Shown here piece by piece: positions 1 through 6,728 of a DNA stretch of 7,112 bases; the stretch's first letter is position 1, and each line of letters opens with the position of its first letter. Origin of the DNA: Bacteroidales bacterium. Its GTDB lineage: Bacteria; Bacteroidota; Bacteroidia; Bacteroidales; UBA932. The stretch lies in NCBI GenBank assembly GCA_017478685.1, contig JAFVDC010000152.1, forward strand, positions 1 to 7,112, written 5' to 3'. The position numbers and the translations under genes were made by a program. A model generated the notes under the pieces. The model made no database searches. It was not told the origin of the DNA and saw only the letters and a program-made list of their open reading frames with translations.

Positions 1-1280
1 ACGTCCTTGACACCTGGTTCAGCTCCTGGCTCTGGCCCATCTCCGTGTTCGACCCTGAGATGCCCGGGCATCCAGACCACAAGCCCAACAAGGACCTTGC
101 CTACTACTATCCCACCAACGACCTTGTGACCGGCCCTGACATCATCTTCTTCTGGGTGGCCCGCATGATCATGGCAGGTGAGGAGTTCATGGGCAAGGAG
201 CCCTTCTCCAACGTGTACTTCACCGGTATCGTGAGGGACAAGATAGGCCGAAAGATGAGTAAGACCCTTGGGAACAGCCCCAACCCTCTCGACCTCATTG
301 AAAAATACGGTGCCGATGCCGTTAGAATCGGCATGCTCCTTTGCTCCAGCGCCGGCAACGACATCTTCTACGACGAAGCCCAGATTCAGCAGGGCGCCGC
401 TTTCTGCAACAAGATCTGGAACAGCTACCGTCTTGTGAAGGGCTGGGAAGTGGATCCTTCCGTGGCCCAGAGCGCTTCGGCCAGCCTGGCGGTTGAATGG
501 TTCAAGGCAAAGCTCTCTGAAACCGTGGCCGCAGTGGAGGACCATTACTCCAAATTCCGCATCTCAGATGCCCTCATGACCATCTACAAGCTCTTCTGGG
601 ACGACTACTGCTCCTGGTATCTTGAGGCCATCAAGCCCGCTTTCGGCAAGCCAATTGACCCCAAGACCAAGGAAGCAACCCTGGAGTTCTTTGAGGCCCT
701 CCTAAAGCTCATCCATCCCGTGATGCCATTCATCACGGAGGAACTGTGGCAGGACATCGCAGAGCGCAAGGAAGGGGACACCATCATGTATGCCCCCACT
801 CCCAAGGCCCAGGCATTTGACCCTCAGGTAACTCAGAACTTCGCCCTTGCCCAGGAAGCCGTAAACGGCGTCCGTGGCGTACGCAGCCAGCGCAATATCG
901 CCCCTAAGGAGGTCCTGAAGCTCCATGTAAAGGGTGCAGGATTCCCCGCCGCGGTAATTCCCGTGGTTGAAAAACTTGCAAACGCAGAGGTCTCCATTGT
1001 AGATGCATTCGGCTCCCAGGGCGTTGGCTTCATGGTCCGCACAATTGAGATGCAGGTTCAGATGGAAGGTCTCATCAACGTGGAAGAGGAACTGGACAAG
1101 GCCCAAAAGGAGCTTGAGCACCAGGAGAAATTCCTTGCCGGAGTCCGCGCAAAACTCTCCAACGAGCGCTTTGTGAAGGGTGCCCCCGCCGCCGTGGTAG
1201 AGGTAGAGCGCAAGAAAGAGGCCGATTCCCTCTCCAAGATAGAGAGCCTCAAGGCCAAGATTGCTGCACTTCAAAAATAG
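1..1280 (+). CDS. valS: Valyl-tRNA synthetase, C-terminal part (5' end outside window)
   Basis: This class I aminoacyl-tRNA synthetase charges tRNA-Val with valine in the cytoplasm. The frame is open from the window edge (first full codon at base 3), giving the last 425 residues; most of the usual near-900-residue protein, including the HIGH motif and the CP1 editing domain, lies upstream. The visible part starts with VLDTWFSSWLWP and continues with TGPDIIFFWVARMIMAG, both typical of the ValRS catalytic core. The KMSKS loop follows as KMSKT at about residues 84-88 (bases 252-266), inside GRKMSKTLGNSPNPLDLIEKYGADAVR split over the core end. A helical anticodon-binding domain follows, including HPVMPFITEELWQ. 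The last ~70 residues (from about 1071) form the charged helical C-terminal arm typical of ValRS. The KMSKS Ser-to-Thr change is a mild variant. The upstream 45-base GTG is internal, not the start. Identification is firm; it leads a closely spaced gene string, with the next start 5 bases after its TAG. Confidence 0.97.
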   Translation, partial: VLDTWFSSWLWPISVFDPEMPGHPDHKPNKDLAYYYPTNDLVTGPDIIFFWVARMIMAGEEFMGKEPFSNVYFTGIVRDKIGRKMSKTLGNSPNPLDLIEKYGADAVRIGMLLCSSAGNDIFYDEAQIQQGAAFCNKIWNSYRLVKGWEVDPSVAQSASASLAVEWFKAKLSETVAAVEDHYSKFRISDALMTIYKLFWDDYCSWYLEAIKPAFGKPIDPKTKEATLEFFEALLKLIHPVMPFITEELWQDIAERKEGDTIMYAPTPKAQAFDPQVTQNFALAQEAVNGVRGVRSQRNIAPKEVLKLHVKGAGFPAAVIPVVEKLANAEVSIVDAFGSQGVGFMVRTIEMQVQMEGLINVEEELDKAQKELEHQEKFLAGVRAKLSNERFVKGAPAAVVEVERKKEADSLSKIESLKAKIAALQK

Positions 1281-1285
1281 GCGTC

Positions 1286-1702
1286 ATGGCGGTTTTCAAG
1301 ACAACATTCCCCGTAAGGTACTATGAGACAGACCAGATGGCCGTTGTCCATCACTCCAACTATATCCGGTACTTCGAGATAGCTCGCGACGAAATGATGG
1401 TCCAGCTTGGTTTCCCCATCGAAAGGTGTGAGGCCGAACTTGGCGTGATTGTGCCTATCGTCTCAGTGGAATGCCACTTCAAGCATCCCGCCCGCATGGG
1501 AGATGTTCTAACGGCTTCGGCCATAGTGGACAAGGTGCCGATGGCAAAAATGCATATCCGTCAGGAAGTTGTGAACCAGGACGGTATGCTTTGCGCCGAA
1601 GGCGAGGTTGTCCTTGGATTCCTGGACAAGAAGACCTTCCGGCCCGTACGCTGCCCGGAGGTAATATGTGACCTTTTTGAAAAATTCACTCAAAACGATT
1701 AA
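1286..1702 (+). CDS. YbgC-like acyl-CoA thioesterase (4HBT hotdog fold)
   Basis: A 138-residue single-domain hotdog-fold protein of the 4-hydroxybenzoyl-CoA thioesterase type, expected to hydrolyse an acyl-CoA thioester in the cytoplasm. The N-terminal motif [20 protein letters not shown] (residues 11-30) is the family signature. Asp16 matches the catalytic aspartate, and His22-His23 with Asn25-Tyr26 begin the central hot-dog helix. Length is normal for the family. The ATG lies 5 bases after valS, with no clear Shine-Dalgarno sequence, and [16 protein letters not shown] fits the usual short N-terminus. The substrate is unknown. In proteobacteria ybgC belongs with tol-pal, but here it lies between valS and tatA, so that context does not apply. 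A menaquinone-pathway DHNA-CoA thioesterase or a fatty acyl-CoA enzyme are both possible; no neighbour favours either. The family call is firm, the substrate is not. Confidence 0.9.
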   Translation: MAVFKTTFPVRYYETDQMAVVHHSNYIRYFEIARDEMMVQLGFPIERCEAELGVIVPIVSVECHFKHPARMGDVLTASAIVDKVPMAKMHIRQEVVNQDGMLCAEGEVVLGFLDKKTFRPVRCPEVICDLFEKFTQND

Positions 1703-1706
1703 TGAT

Positions 1707-1898
1707 ATGCTTCCTCTTGTAATAGGTCATTGGGAGATTATCGCCATTGTTGCGATAATCCTTCTCCTTTTTGGCGGAAAGAAGATTCCGGAACTGATGA
1801 AAGGACTTGGAAAAGGCGTGAAGAGTTTCAAGGAAGGGGTGAATGAGGTGGAGAAGGAGATAGACAACGCTTCCTCCGACAATACCAAGGAGAAATAG
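1707..1898 (+). CDS. tatA: Twin-arginine translocase subunit TatA
   Basis: A 63-residue inner-membrane protein that oligomerises to form the passage element for folded twin-arginine proteins. It shows the full TatA plan: a very short N-terminus, one membrane helix (about residues 9-22, [13 protein letters not shown]), the FGGKKIP hinge (22-28), an amphipathic lysine-rich helix (about 27-45, [18 protein letters not shown]), and a short acidic, polar tail. Glu10 at the membrane entrance fits the polar position seen in many TatA proteins. I chose the ATG at 1707 because the membrane helix then begins within ten residues. A GTG at 1668 in the same frame would add 13 residues that overlap the thioesterase gene and do not resemble TatA. 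No clear Shine-Dalgarno sequence precedes it. The gene sits 4 bases after the thioesterase stop and 1 base before tatC. TatB is not present here; one TatA protein may serve both roles. Confidence 0.93.
   Translation: MLPLVIGHWEIIAIVAIILLLFGGKKIPELMKGLGKGVKSFKEGVNEVEKEIDNASSDNTKEK
1887..1892 (+). promoter_or_regulatory. Shine-Dalgarno-like site for the tatC GTG start
   Basis: AAGGAG lies inside the end of tatA, with seven bases before the GTG at 1900. This is a textbook spacing and supports GTG as the tatC start. It is notable because the other starts in this window lack such a motif, as expected for Bacteroidota. Confidence 0.5.
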
Positions 1899-1899
1899 G

Positions 1900-2637
1900 G
1901 TGGCCGGGAAGGACGTTGAAATGTCCTTCTGGGACCATCTGGAGGCACTGAGAGGTACCATTTGGCGCTCGGTGCTGGGTGTTGCCTTGGCCTCCGTCAT
2001 CTTCCTCTGCTTCCCAAAGGCCCTTTTCCGGGCTGTCCTCTGGCCCACCCGGCCGGATTTCCCGCTGTACCGTCTTCCGGGCGTGGACTTTTCCATGGAC
2101 CTTGTGAACATAGAGCTTTCGGCCCAGTTTTTCGTGTACCTGAAAGTGTCGGTGCTGTGCGGCCTTGTGGTGGCCTTCCCTTATGTGGTGTGGGAAATAT
2201 GGAAGTTTGTGGCGCCGGCCCTGTACGACAACGAGAAAAAGGCGGTTGGGGGAGCATTCTCCATATCTTCCGGCCTTTTTTACCTTGGAGTGGCCGTGGG
2301 GTACTTTGTGGTGCTGCCGGTGTGCCTGATGTTCTTTGTGAACTTTTCCGTTAGCGATGCCATCGTGAACACCATATCCCTTAGCTCCTACATGTCCCTT
2401 TTCACCTCAATGGTGTTTCTCATTGGGATACTTTTCGAGTTCCCCACAATTATCCTGGCGTTGTCTTCACTTGGCGTCGTGGGCCGCTCGCAGCTGAAAT
2501 CGTACCGCAAACACGCCTTCGTGGTGGTTCTAATCCTAGCGGCCCTCATTACTCCCAGCGACCCTTTCTCCATGTTTGTGCTGGCCATACCCCTGTATGG
2601 CCTCTATGAACTCTCAATACTCCTTTGCAAGCAATGA
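1900..2637 (+). CDS. tatC: Twin-arginine translocase subunit TatC
   Basis: A 245-residue polytopic inner-membrane protein, the twin-arginine signal-peptide receptor and core of the Tat translocase. Six hydrophobic stretches can be placed at about residues 22-40, 77-95, 118-145, 165-190, 205-220 and 224-241. Family landmarks are visible: HLEALR (13-18) in the cytoplasmic N-terminus; FPYVVWEIWKFVAPALYDNE (93-112), whose final Glu corresponds to E. coli Glu103; ILFEFP (177-182), whose Glu180 corresponds to Glu170; and LITPSDPF with LAIPLYGLYE near the end. The length is usual. Start choice is open: GTG at 1900 has AAGGAG seven bases upstream, and ATG at 1921 (residue 8) has GGGAAGGA seven bases upstream. 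I kept GTG because it starts one base after tatA and leaves a normal leader. The TGA stop overlaps the next start as ATGA. Function is secure from sequence. Confidence 0.95.
   Translation: MAGKDVEMSFWDHLEALRGTIWRSVLGVALASVIFLCFPKALFRAVLWPTRPDFPLYRLPGVDFSMDLVNIELSAQFFVYLKVSVLCGLVVAFPYVVWEIWKFVAPALYDNEKKAVGGAFSISSGLFYLGVAVGYFVVLPVCLMFFVNFSVSDAIVNTISLSSYMSLFTSMVFLIGILFEFPTIILALSSLGVVGRSQLKSYRKHAFVVVLILAALITPSDPFSMFVLAIPLYGLYELSILLCKQ
1906..1913 (+). promoter_or_regulatory. Second Shine-Dalgarno-like site, before the internal tatC ATG
   Basis: GGGAAGGA lies seven bases before the in-frame ATG at 1921. It could make the shorter TatC (starting MSFWDHLEALR) the real or an additional product. It may equally be chance from the Gly-Lys-Asp codons of the longer form. 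Confidence 0.35.
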
Positions 2638-4559
2638 TTTCTGTCAGTAACGTCACCGTTTCCTTCGGGAACTACAATCTTCTTGACTGCGTGAGCTTTC
2701 ATATAAGCGACGGGGACAAGATAGGCCTGGTGGGCAAAAACGGGGCGGGGAAGAGCACCCTTATGAAACTCATCATAGGGGAGGAAGCCCCCACTTCCGG
2801 AAGCATAGAGAAGCCTTCCGGGGTAAGGATAGGCTACCTTCCCCAGATAATGCAGCACCATAAGGGAAAGTCCGTGATTGAGGAGGTCATGACGGTGTTC
2901 GACCACCTTAAGGAGATGGAAGCGGAGCTTGAGAAGCTTACGGCCGAACTTGGGGAGAGGACGGACTATGAGTCGGAGGATTATTCGGCCCTCATTGCAC
3001 GCCTTAACGAGCTCAACGACCGCCTGGCGCTGGAAACAGGGGAGTCCCCTCTGGTACAGGCGAAGAAGGTGCTCTTCGGCCTTGGGTTCAAGGAAGAGGA
3101 ACTGGAACGCCTCACAGAGACTTTCAGCCAGGGCTGGAACATGCGCATAGAGCTTGCAAAGATCCTGCTTTCAAAGCCGGACGTGCTTCTTCTGGACGAG
3201 CCCACCAACCACCTTGACATTGAATCCATCGAGTGGTTCGAGGACTACCTGAAGAGCTTCCGCGGCTCCCTCATGATGGTCTCCCATGACCGCAAGTTCC
3301 TGGACAATGTCACTACGCGCACCGTGGAGATACTCCTTGGGCACATTCACGACTATAAAGTCCCTTACAGCCAGTATGTTGTCCTTCGGCAGGAAAGGCT
3401 TGCCCAGCAGACGGCCGCCTATGAAAACCAGCAGAGGATGATTGAAAAGACGGAGGATTTCATAAACCGCTTCCGCTATAAGCCCACCAAGAGCAACCAG
3501 GTGCAGTCCCGCATCAAGGCCCTTGAGAAGCTGGACAGGATAGAGATAGACGAAACCGAGAATACAACCCTGAGGCTTAAGTTTCCGCCGGCGCAGCGCT
3601 CCGGAGACGTTGTGTTCAAGGCCTCCGACATTACCGTAGGCTATCCCGGCAAGGTGGTTTTCCGCCACGCGGACATTGAGATAAAAAGAGGGGAGAAGGT
3701 TGCCCTCATAGGCCGAAACGGAGAGGGAAAGACCACCCTCATGAGTGTAATAATGAAAGAGCTCTTCCCGCTTGAAGGCGAGGCCCGCGTGGGGCACGGC
3801 GTGAGCATAGGTTATTACGCTCAGAATCAGGAGGATATACTTGACCCTAAGGAAACTGTCTTCGGCACTCTTGACCGAATTGCCGTTGGAGACATAAGAA
3901 CCAGGCTCAGGGATATCCTGGGGGCCTTTCTGTTTAAAGGAGAGGACATTGACAAGAGGGTGTCCGTACTCAGCGGCGGGGAGAGGGCCAGGCTTGGAAT
4001 GGCCAAGCTTATGCTGTCGCCATACAATGTCCTGGCACTGGACGAACCCACCAACCACATGGATATCAGGTCAAAAGATGTCCTGAAGCAGGCGCTTAAA
4101 TCTTTTGACGGTACACTTATTGTTGTGTCCCATGACCGTGATTTCCTGGACGGACTTGTAGACAAACTCTACGAATTCCGTGACGGAAAGGTCACTGAGC
4201 ACTTGGGGACGGTTGCCGAATTCCTGCAAAAACGGAGGCTGGAGAGCCTCCAGGAGCTGGAAAGGCATATTCCGCAAAAGGTTCAGGCCCCCGAAGTCCA
4301 GAAGGAGGGAAGTGCGGAATTCAGGAAGATGAAGGCCTTCTCCAAAGAGGAAAAGAAGCTTAAGAACCGGATCGACTACCTGGAGAAACAGATTTCGGCA
4401 CACGAAGAAAAGATGGCCGAAATAGAGAAAATCCTTGCAAATCCGGGAAATAATGACGATATTTTGGAGCTCACAAGGGATTACCTTGAGCATAAGCGTA
4501 CAATGGAAGAGGAGACCCAGGAATGGACAACGCTTATGGAACAGATGGAAAACCTGTAA
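2634..4559 (+). CDS. ABC-F family ATPase (two-domain, translation-associated)
   Basis: A 641-residue soluble protein with two ABC ATPase domains and no membrane segment, the hallmark of ABC-F proteins, which bind ribosomes near the E site rather than transport. Domain 1: Walker A GKNGAGKS (34-41), signature region FSQGWNMR (164-171), Walker B with catalytic Glu VLLLDE (184-189), and H-loop His219. The ABC-F inter-domain linker spans about 245-320, with the conserved stretch KSNQVQSRIKALEKLDR (286-302). Domain 2: Walker A GRNGEGKT (360-367), LSGGE (446-450), ALDEPTNHMD (468-477), and H-loop His500. A lysine/glutamate-rich coiled coil follows (about 566-636). The ATG overlaps the tatC stop as ATGA; an in-frame TTG nine bases earlier is less likely. 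The first signature reads SQG instead of the usual SGG. I cannot place it among EttA, Uup, YheS or YdiF-type subfamilies. The linker looks short, so a housekeeping role seems likelier than antibiotic protection. Confidence 0.95.
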   Translation: MISVSNVTVSFGNYNLLDCVSFHISDGDKIGLVGKNGAGKSTLMKLIIGEEAPTSGSIEKPSGVRIGYLPQIMQHHKGKSVIEEVMTVFDHLKEMEAELEKLTAELGERTDYESEDYSALIARLNELNDRLALETGESPLVQAKKVLFGLGFKEEELERLTETFSQGWNMRIELAKILLSKPDVLLLDEPTNHLDIESIEWFEDYLKSFRGSLMMVSHDRKFLDNVTTRTVEILLGHIHDYKVPYSQYVVLRQERLAQQTAAYENQQRMIEKTEDFINRFRYKPTKSNQVQSRIKALEKLDRIEIDETENTTLRLKFPPAQRSGDVVFKASDITVGYPGKVVFRHADIEIKRGEKVALIGRNGEGKTTLMSVIMKELFPLEGEARVGHGVSIGYYAQNQEDILDPKETVFGTLDRIAVGDIRTRLRDILGAFLFKGEDIDKRVSVLSGGERARLGMAKLMLSPYNVLALDEPTNHMDIRSKDVLKQALKSFDGTLIVVSHDRDFLDGLVDKLYEFRDGKVTEHLGTVAEFLQKRRLESLQELERHIPQKVQAPEVQKEGSAEFRKMKAFSKEEKKLKNRIDYLEKQISAHEEKMAEIEKILANPGNNDDILELTRDYLEHKRTMEEETQEWTTLMEQMENL

Positions 4560-4570
4560 TTTTATAGAAT

Positions 4571-5575
4571 ATGAAAGCGCTGATTAACAAAATCTTGTTT
4601 CTTGTTACCGCAAGTGTCGCTTTAGTATTTGCGGTGCCTAGTACCGCCTATGCCCAGTACACATCCCAGCTGGAAGAGAAGGCTATTCCGGTAGGGGATT
4701 TCACCGGCATTGAAGTCACCGACGATTTTGAGATTACACTCACAAACGGTCCCTGCCAGGCCAAGGTTACGCTGGACAAGATGTTGTCTCCTTATGTCCA
4801 GGTATATGTCCGCGGCAAGGTGCTTCACATTGAATACGACTCCAAATCCGTTCCCAAGGACGTCAGAAAGCTATACAAGGGCAGGAATGCCCCCAAGCCT
4901 GTTTTCAGGGCCAATGTCTCTCTCCCGGAACTCCAGTCTGTGGTTCTTGGCGGGAATGCCACGCTAAACTGCGCCGATGTCATGGAAAGCAAGCTCTCTA
5001 CGGACATCGAAGTCCTGGACAAGGCCCAGCTCAAGAACCTTAACGTAAAGGCTGGATCGGCCAGTGTAAGCCTCAGGAAGTCGGCCCAGGCTGCCATTTC
5101 CGTGGATGCTGTTAACAAGGCCGAATTCAAGACCGAGGGCAACTCCAACCTCAAGGTCACGGTGAAGGCCCATGATTTTGTCTCAAGTTCCGCAGGATCC
5201 TCTGAGCTTGCCGCCACGGTTACCACCGAAAATGCAACTGTCTCTGGTGCAGGAAGTTCCAAGGCGGCTGTCACTTTTAACGGTGAAAAGGCCGTGATTT
5301 CCCTTACAGGCACGTCCGAACTCAATCTCTCGGGTAAGGGCAAGGTCCTTTCCGTACATGCGGAAAAGTCTTCAGACCTTGAAGCCGCATCCTTCGACAC
5401 CAAGGCCGCCGATGTTTCCCTGAGCGGCTCCGTCAAGGCCAACATTACGGTTTCGGAAGTCCTTGATGCCACCCTCACAGGCGGCAGCGCGCTCTATTAC
5501 ACCGGAAATCCGGTATTCAAGATTGGAAAGATAGTGAAGTCAACCCTCGCCCCTTACGGCTCTTCAAACAAATAG
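4571..5575 (+). CDS. Secreted GIN-domain (DUF2807) beta-helix protein
   Basis: A 334-residue exported protein of unknown function. It has a Sec-type signal peptide: Lys2 and Lys7, a hydrophobic core at about 8-22, and likely cleavage after AYA at residue 28, leaving Gln29 first. There is no twin-arginine motif and no lipobox cysteine. The mature part begins with DFTGIEVTDDFEITLTNG (43-60), which matches the opening of the GIN/DUF2807 fold ('putative auto-transporter adhesin, head GIN domain'). The body is rich in Ser, Ala, Val and Thr, with recurring turns such as SAGSSEL, SGAGSSKA, LTGTSELNLSG, KSSDLEAA and LSGSVKANI spaced about 18-20 residues apart (about 205-305), as expected for rungs of a parallel beta-helix. 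The end, YYTGNPVFKIGKIVKS, follows the family pattern. The ATG sits 11 AT-rich bases after the ABC-F gene. Location is probably periplasmic or surface; the role (adhesion, envelope sensing) is not known. Confidence 0.85.
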   Translation: MKALINKILFLVTASVALVFAVPSTAYAQYTSQLEEKAIPVGDFTGIEVTDDFEITLTNGPCQAKVTLDKMLSPYVQVYVRGKVLHIEYDSKSVPKDVRKLYKGRNAPKPVFRANVSLPELQSVVLGGNATLNCADVMESKLSTDIEVLDKAQLKNLNVKAGSASVSLRKSAQAAISVDAVNKAEFKTEGNSNLKVTVKAHDFVSSSAGSSELAATVTTENATVSGAGSSKAAVTFNGEKAVISLTGTSELNLSGKGKVLSVHAEKSSDLEAASFDTKAADVSLSGSVKANITVSEVLDATLTGGSALYYTGNPVFKIGKIVKSTLAPYGSSNK

Positions 5576-5576
5576 G

Positions 5577-6665
5577 ATGATATACGACTCCCATATGGAT
5601 ACTCCTTCCCAGCTGCTTCGGCTGAGGAATGTGGAAACAGACAACAAATACGGCCACGTAGACTTCCCCAAGCTTAAAAGAGGGGGAGTGGACGGGGCCT
5701 TTTTCGCTCTTTATACGCCTCCCCAGATGGCTCCGGACGCCGCCACGCGCTATGCCTTGGAGATGCTGAGCGCAACCTACGACATCGCAGACCGCAACCC
5801 GGACATCGCCGCAATCACTTTTTCTCCTGCAGAAGCTGCCAAAAACCGTGAAGACGGCATCATCTCGCTGTTCATCGGCATGGAAAACGGCTCTCCAATC
5901 CAGGAAAACCTGTCCCTTCTCAGGACTTTCTACAGGCTGGGCGTGAGTTATGTCACCCTAACCCATAACGGAGACAATGCAATAGCGGACGCCGCATCCG
6001 AAGGGAAAAAGTGGAACGGGCTCAGCCCCTTCGGCCGGGAGGTAGTGAAGGAAATGAACAAGCTTGGGATGATGATAGACCTATCGCACGCCTCCGACAA
6101 GACTTTCTGGGACTGCATGGAGTTTTCCAAGGCTCCCATCATCGCTTCCCATTCGTGCTGCCGCAGTCTCTGTGACCACAGGCGCAACCTTACAGACGAT
6201 ATGCTCAAGGCACTGGGGGAGAAAGACGGATATGTTGGAATCAATTTCTATCCTGCTTTCATAAGCAGCCGTTTTGGAGAGGATCCCGCGGAGGCCGCCC
6301 TTCTTGACAAGGCCGAAGAAGTGGACCAGTATTGGAGGAAATGCCCATCAGATCCTGAGCGCACGGAAGCCTGGCACAAGATGCAGGATTCCCTCCTTGA
6401 AATATGGCGTCCGGGGGTGAGCGATGTAGTAGATCATATAGACTATGCGGTGAAGCTTGCGGGCATAGACCACGTTGGACTTGGCTCCGATTTCGATGGA
6501 ATCTGCGTTGGCCCCAAGGGTCTGGAAGACGTGTCCAAGATAGGTGCGGTAGCCACCGAAATGAGCCGCAGAGGGTACTCCAAAACCGATGTCGACAAGG
6601 TTTGCGGGCAAAACCTCATGGATGTGTGGCAAAGAGTCATAAATTGCTCTGAATTAGAGCGTTAG
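5577..6665 (+). CDS. Membrane dipeptidase-like M19 family zinc dipeptidase
   Basis: A 362-residue amidohydrolase-fold metallopeptidase of family M19 (renal/microsomal dipeptidase type), expected to cleave dipeptides, often with D-residues at the second position, using two metal ions. Ligand motifs fall in the right order: DSHMD (His6, Asp8), GMENG (Glu103), DLSHAS (His171) and ASHSCCR (His192). The substrate-binding positions are also there: TLTHNGDN (His130), HRRNLTDD (Arg203 region) and GLGSDFDG (Asp305). It lacks a signal peptide because the H-x-D motif starts at residue 6, so it should be cytoplasmic, unlike the GPI-anchored animal enzyme. The length is normal. The ATG lies one base after the GIN gene stop, with no strong Shine-Dalgarno sequence. 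It is the last gene of the plus-strand string, followed by a terminator hairpin. A role in dipeptide recycling, including peptidoglycan-derived or dietary dipeptides, is inferred. All catalytic positions appear intact. Confidence 0.93.
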   Translation: MIYDSHMDTPSQLLRLRNVETDNKYGHVDFPKLKRGGVDGAFFALYTPPQMAPDAATRYALEMLSATYDIADRNPDIAAITFSPAEAAKNREDGIISLFIGMENGSPIQENLSLLRTFYRLGVSYVTLTHNGDNAIADAASEGKKWNGLSPFGREVVKEMNKLGMMIDLSHASDKTFWDCMEFSKAPIIASHSCCRSLCDHRRNLTDDMLKALGEKDGYVGINFYPAFISSRFGEDPAEAALLDKAEEVDQYWRKCPSDPERTEAWHKMQDSLLEIWRPGVSDVVDHIDYAVKLAGIDHVGLGSDFDGICVGPKGLEDVSKIGAVATEMSRRGYSKTDVDKVCGQNLMDVWQRVINCSELER

Positions 6666-6669
6666 GATA

Positions 6670-6714
6670 AAAAGTAACAAAAGAGTTAGATTAAATAACT
6701 CTTTTGTTACTTTT
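6670..6714. terminator. Perfect 19-bp hairpin, probable bidirectional terminator
   Basis: The arms 6670-6688 (AAAAGTAACAAAAGAGTTA) and 6696-6714 are exact reverse complements around a 7-base loop. On the plus strand the 3' arm ends in TTTT and runs on into TTTTATTAT. On the minus strand the transcript ends in TTTTTATCC. The hairpin starts 5 bases after the dipeptidase stop and ends 15 bases before the stop of the converging CinA-like gene, so it can serve both. Only 4 of the 19 pairs are G-C, in contrast to the GC-richer surroundings. Confidence 0.88.
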
Positions 6715-6728
6715 ATTATGTATCAGCA

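Larger units (their letters stand above)
1..6714 (+). other. Probable single transcription unit: valS to M19 dipeptidase
   Basis: Seven plus-strand genes are separated by 5, 4, 1, -4, 11 and 1 bases, and I saw no terminator hairpin between them. The only convincing terminator follows the last gene. The promoter must lie upstream of the window, unless internal promoters are hidden in coding sequence. I found no clear Bacteroidota -7/-33 element in front of the GIN gene. Shared transcription is inferred from spacing alone. Confidence 0.6.

Noticed and set aside
702..1274. 190-codon open frame antisense to valS
   Set aside because: It is the complement of the conserved ValRS anticodon-binding and C-terminal regions, with no independent gene signal.
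1668..1706. Upstream GTG start for tatA
   Set aside because: It would add 13 residues overlapping the thioesterase gene and push the membrane helix away from the N-terminus, unlike TatA proteins.
1702..1722. ATG overlapping the thioesterase stop as TAATG
   Set aside because: It opens only six codons before a TAA and is out of frame with tatA; no functional leader peptide can be supported.
3171..4058. Long open frame (295 codons) antisense to the ABC-F gene
   Set aside because: It lies wholly opposite a strongly conserved ABC-F gene, its translation shows no recognisable motif, and long antisense frames are common in GC-richer coding DNA.
4441..4570. Bacteroidota-type promoter (TAnnTTTG) before the GIN gene
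   Set aside because: The nearest AT-rich stretches, near 4458 and 4560, do not match the -7 element with a -33 TTTG at proper spacing.
4571..4654. GIN protein as a Tat substrate because of the nearby tat genes
   Set aside because: The signal peptide has no twin arginine or K-R pair; it is a plain Sec-type signal.
4825..5478. 217-codon open frame antisense to the GIN gene
   Set aside because: Its Ser/Leu/Thr-rich composition mirrors the repetitive beta-helix codons on the other strand, and no family features are visible.
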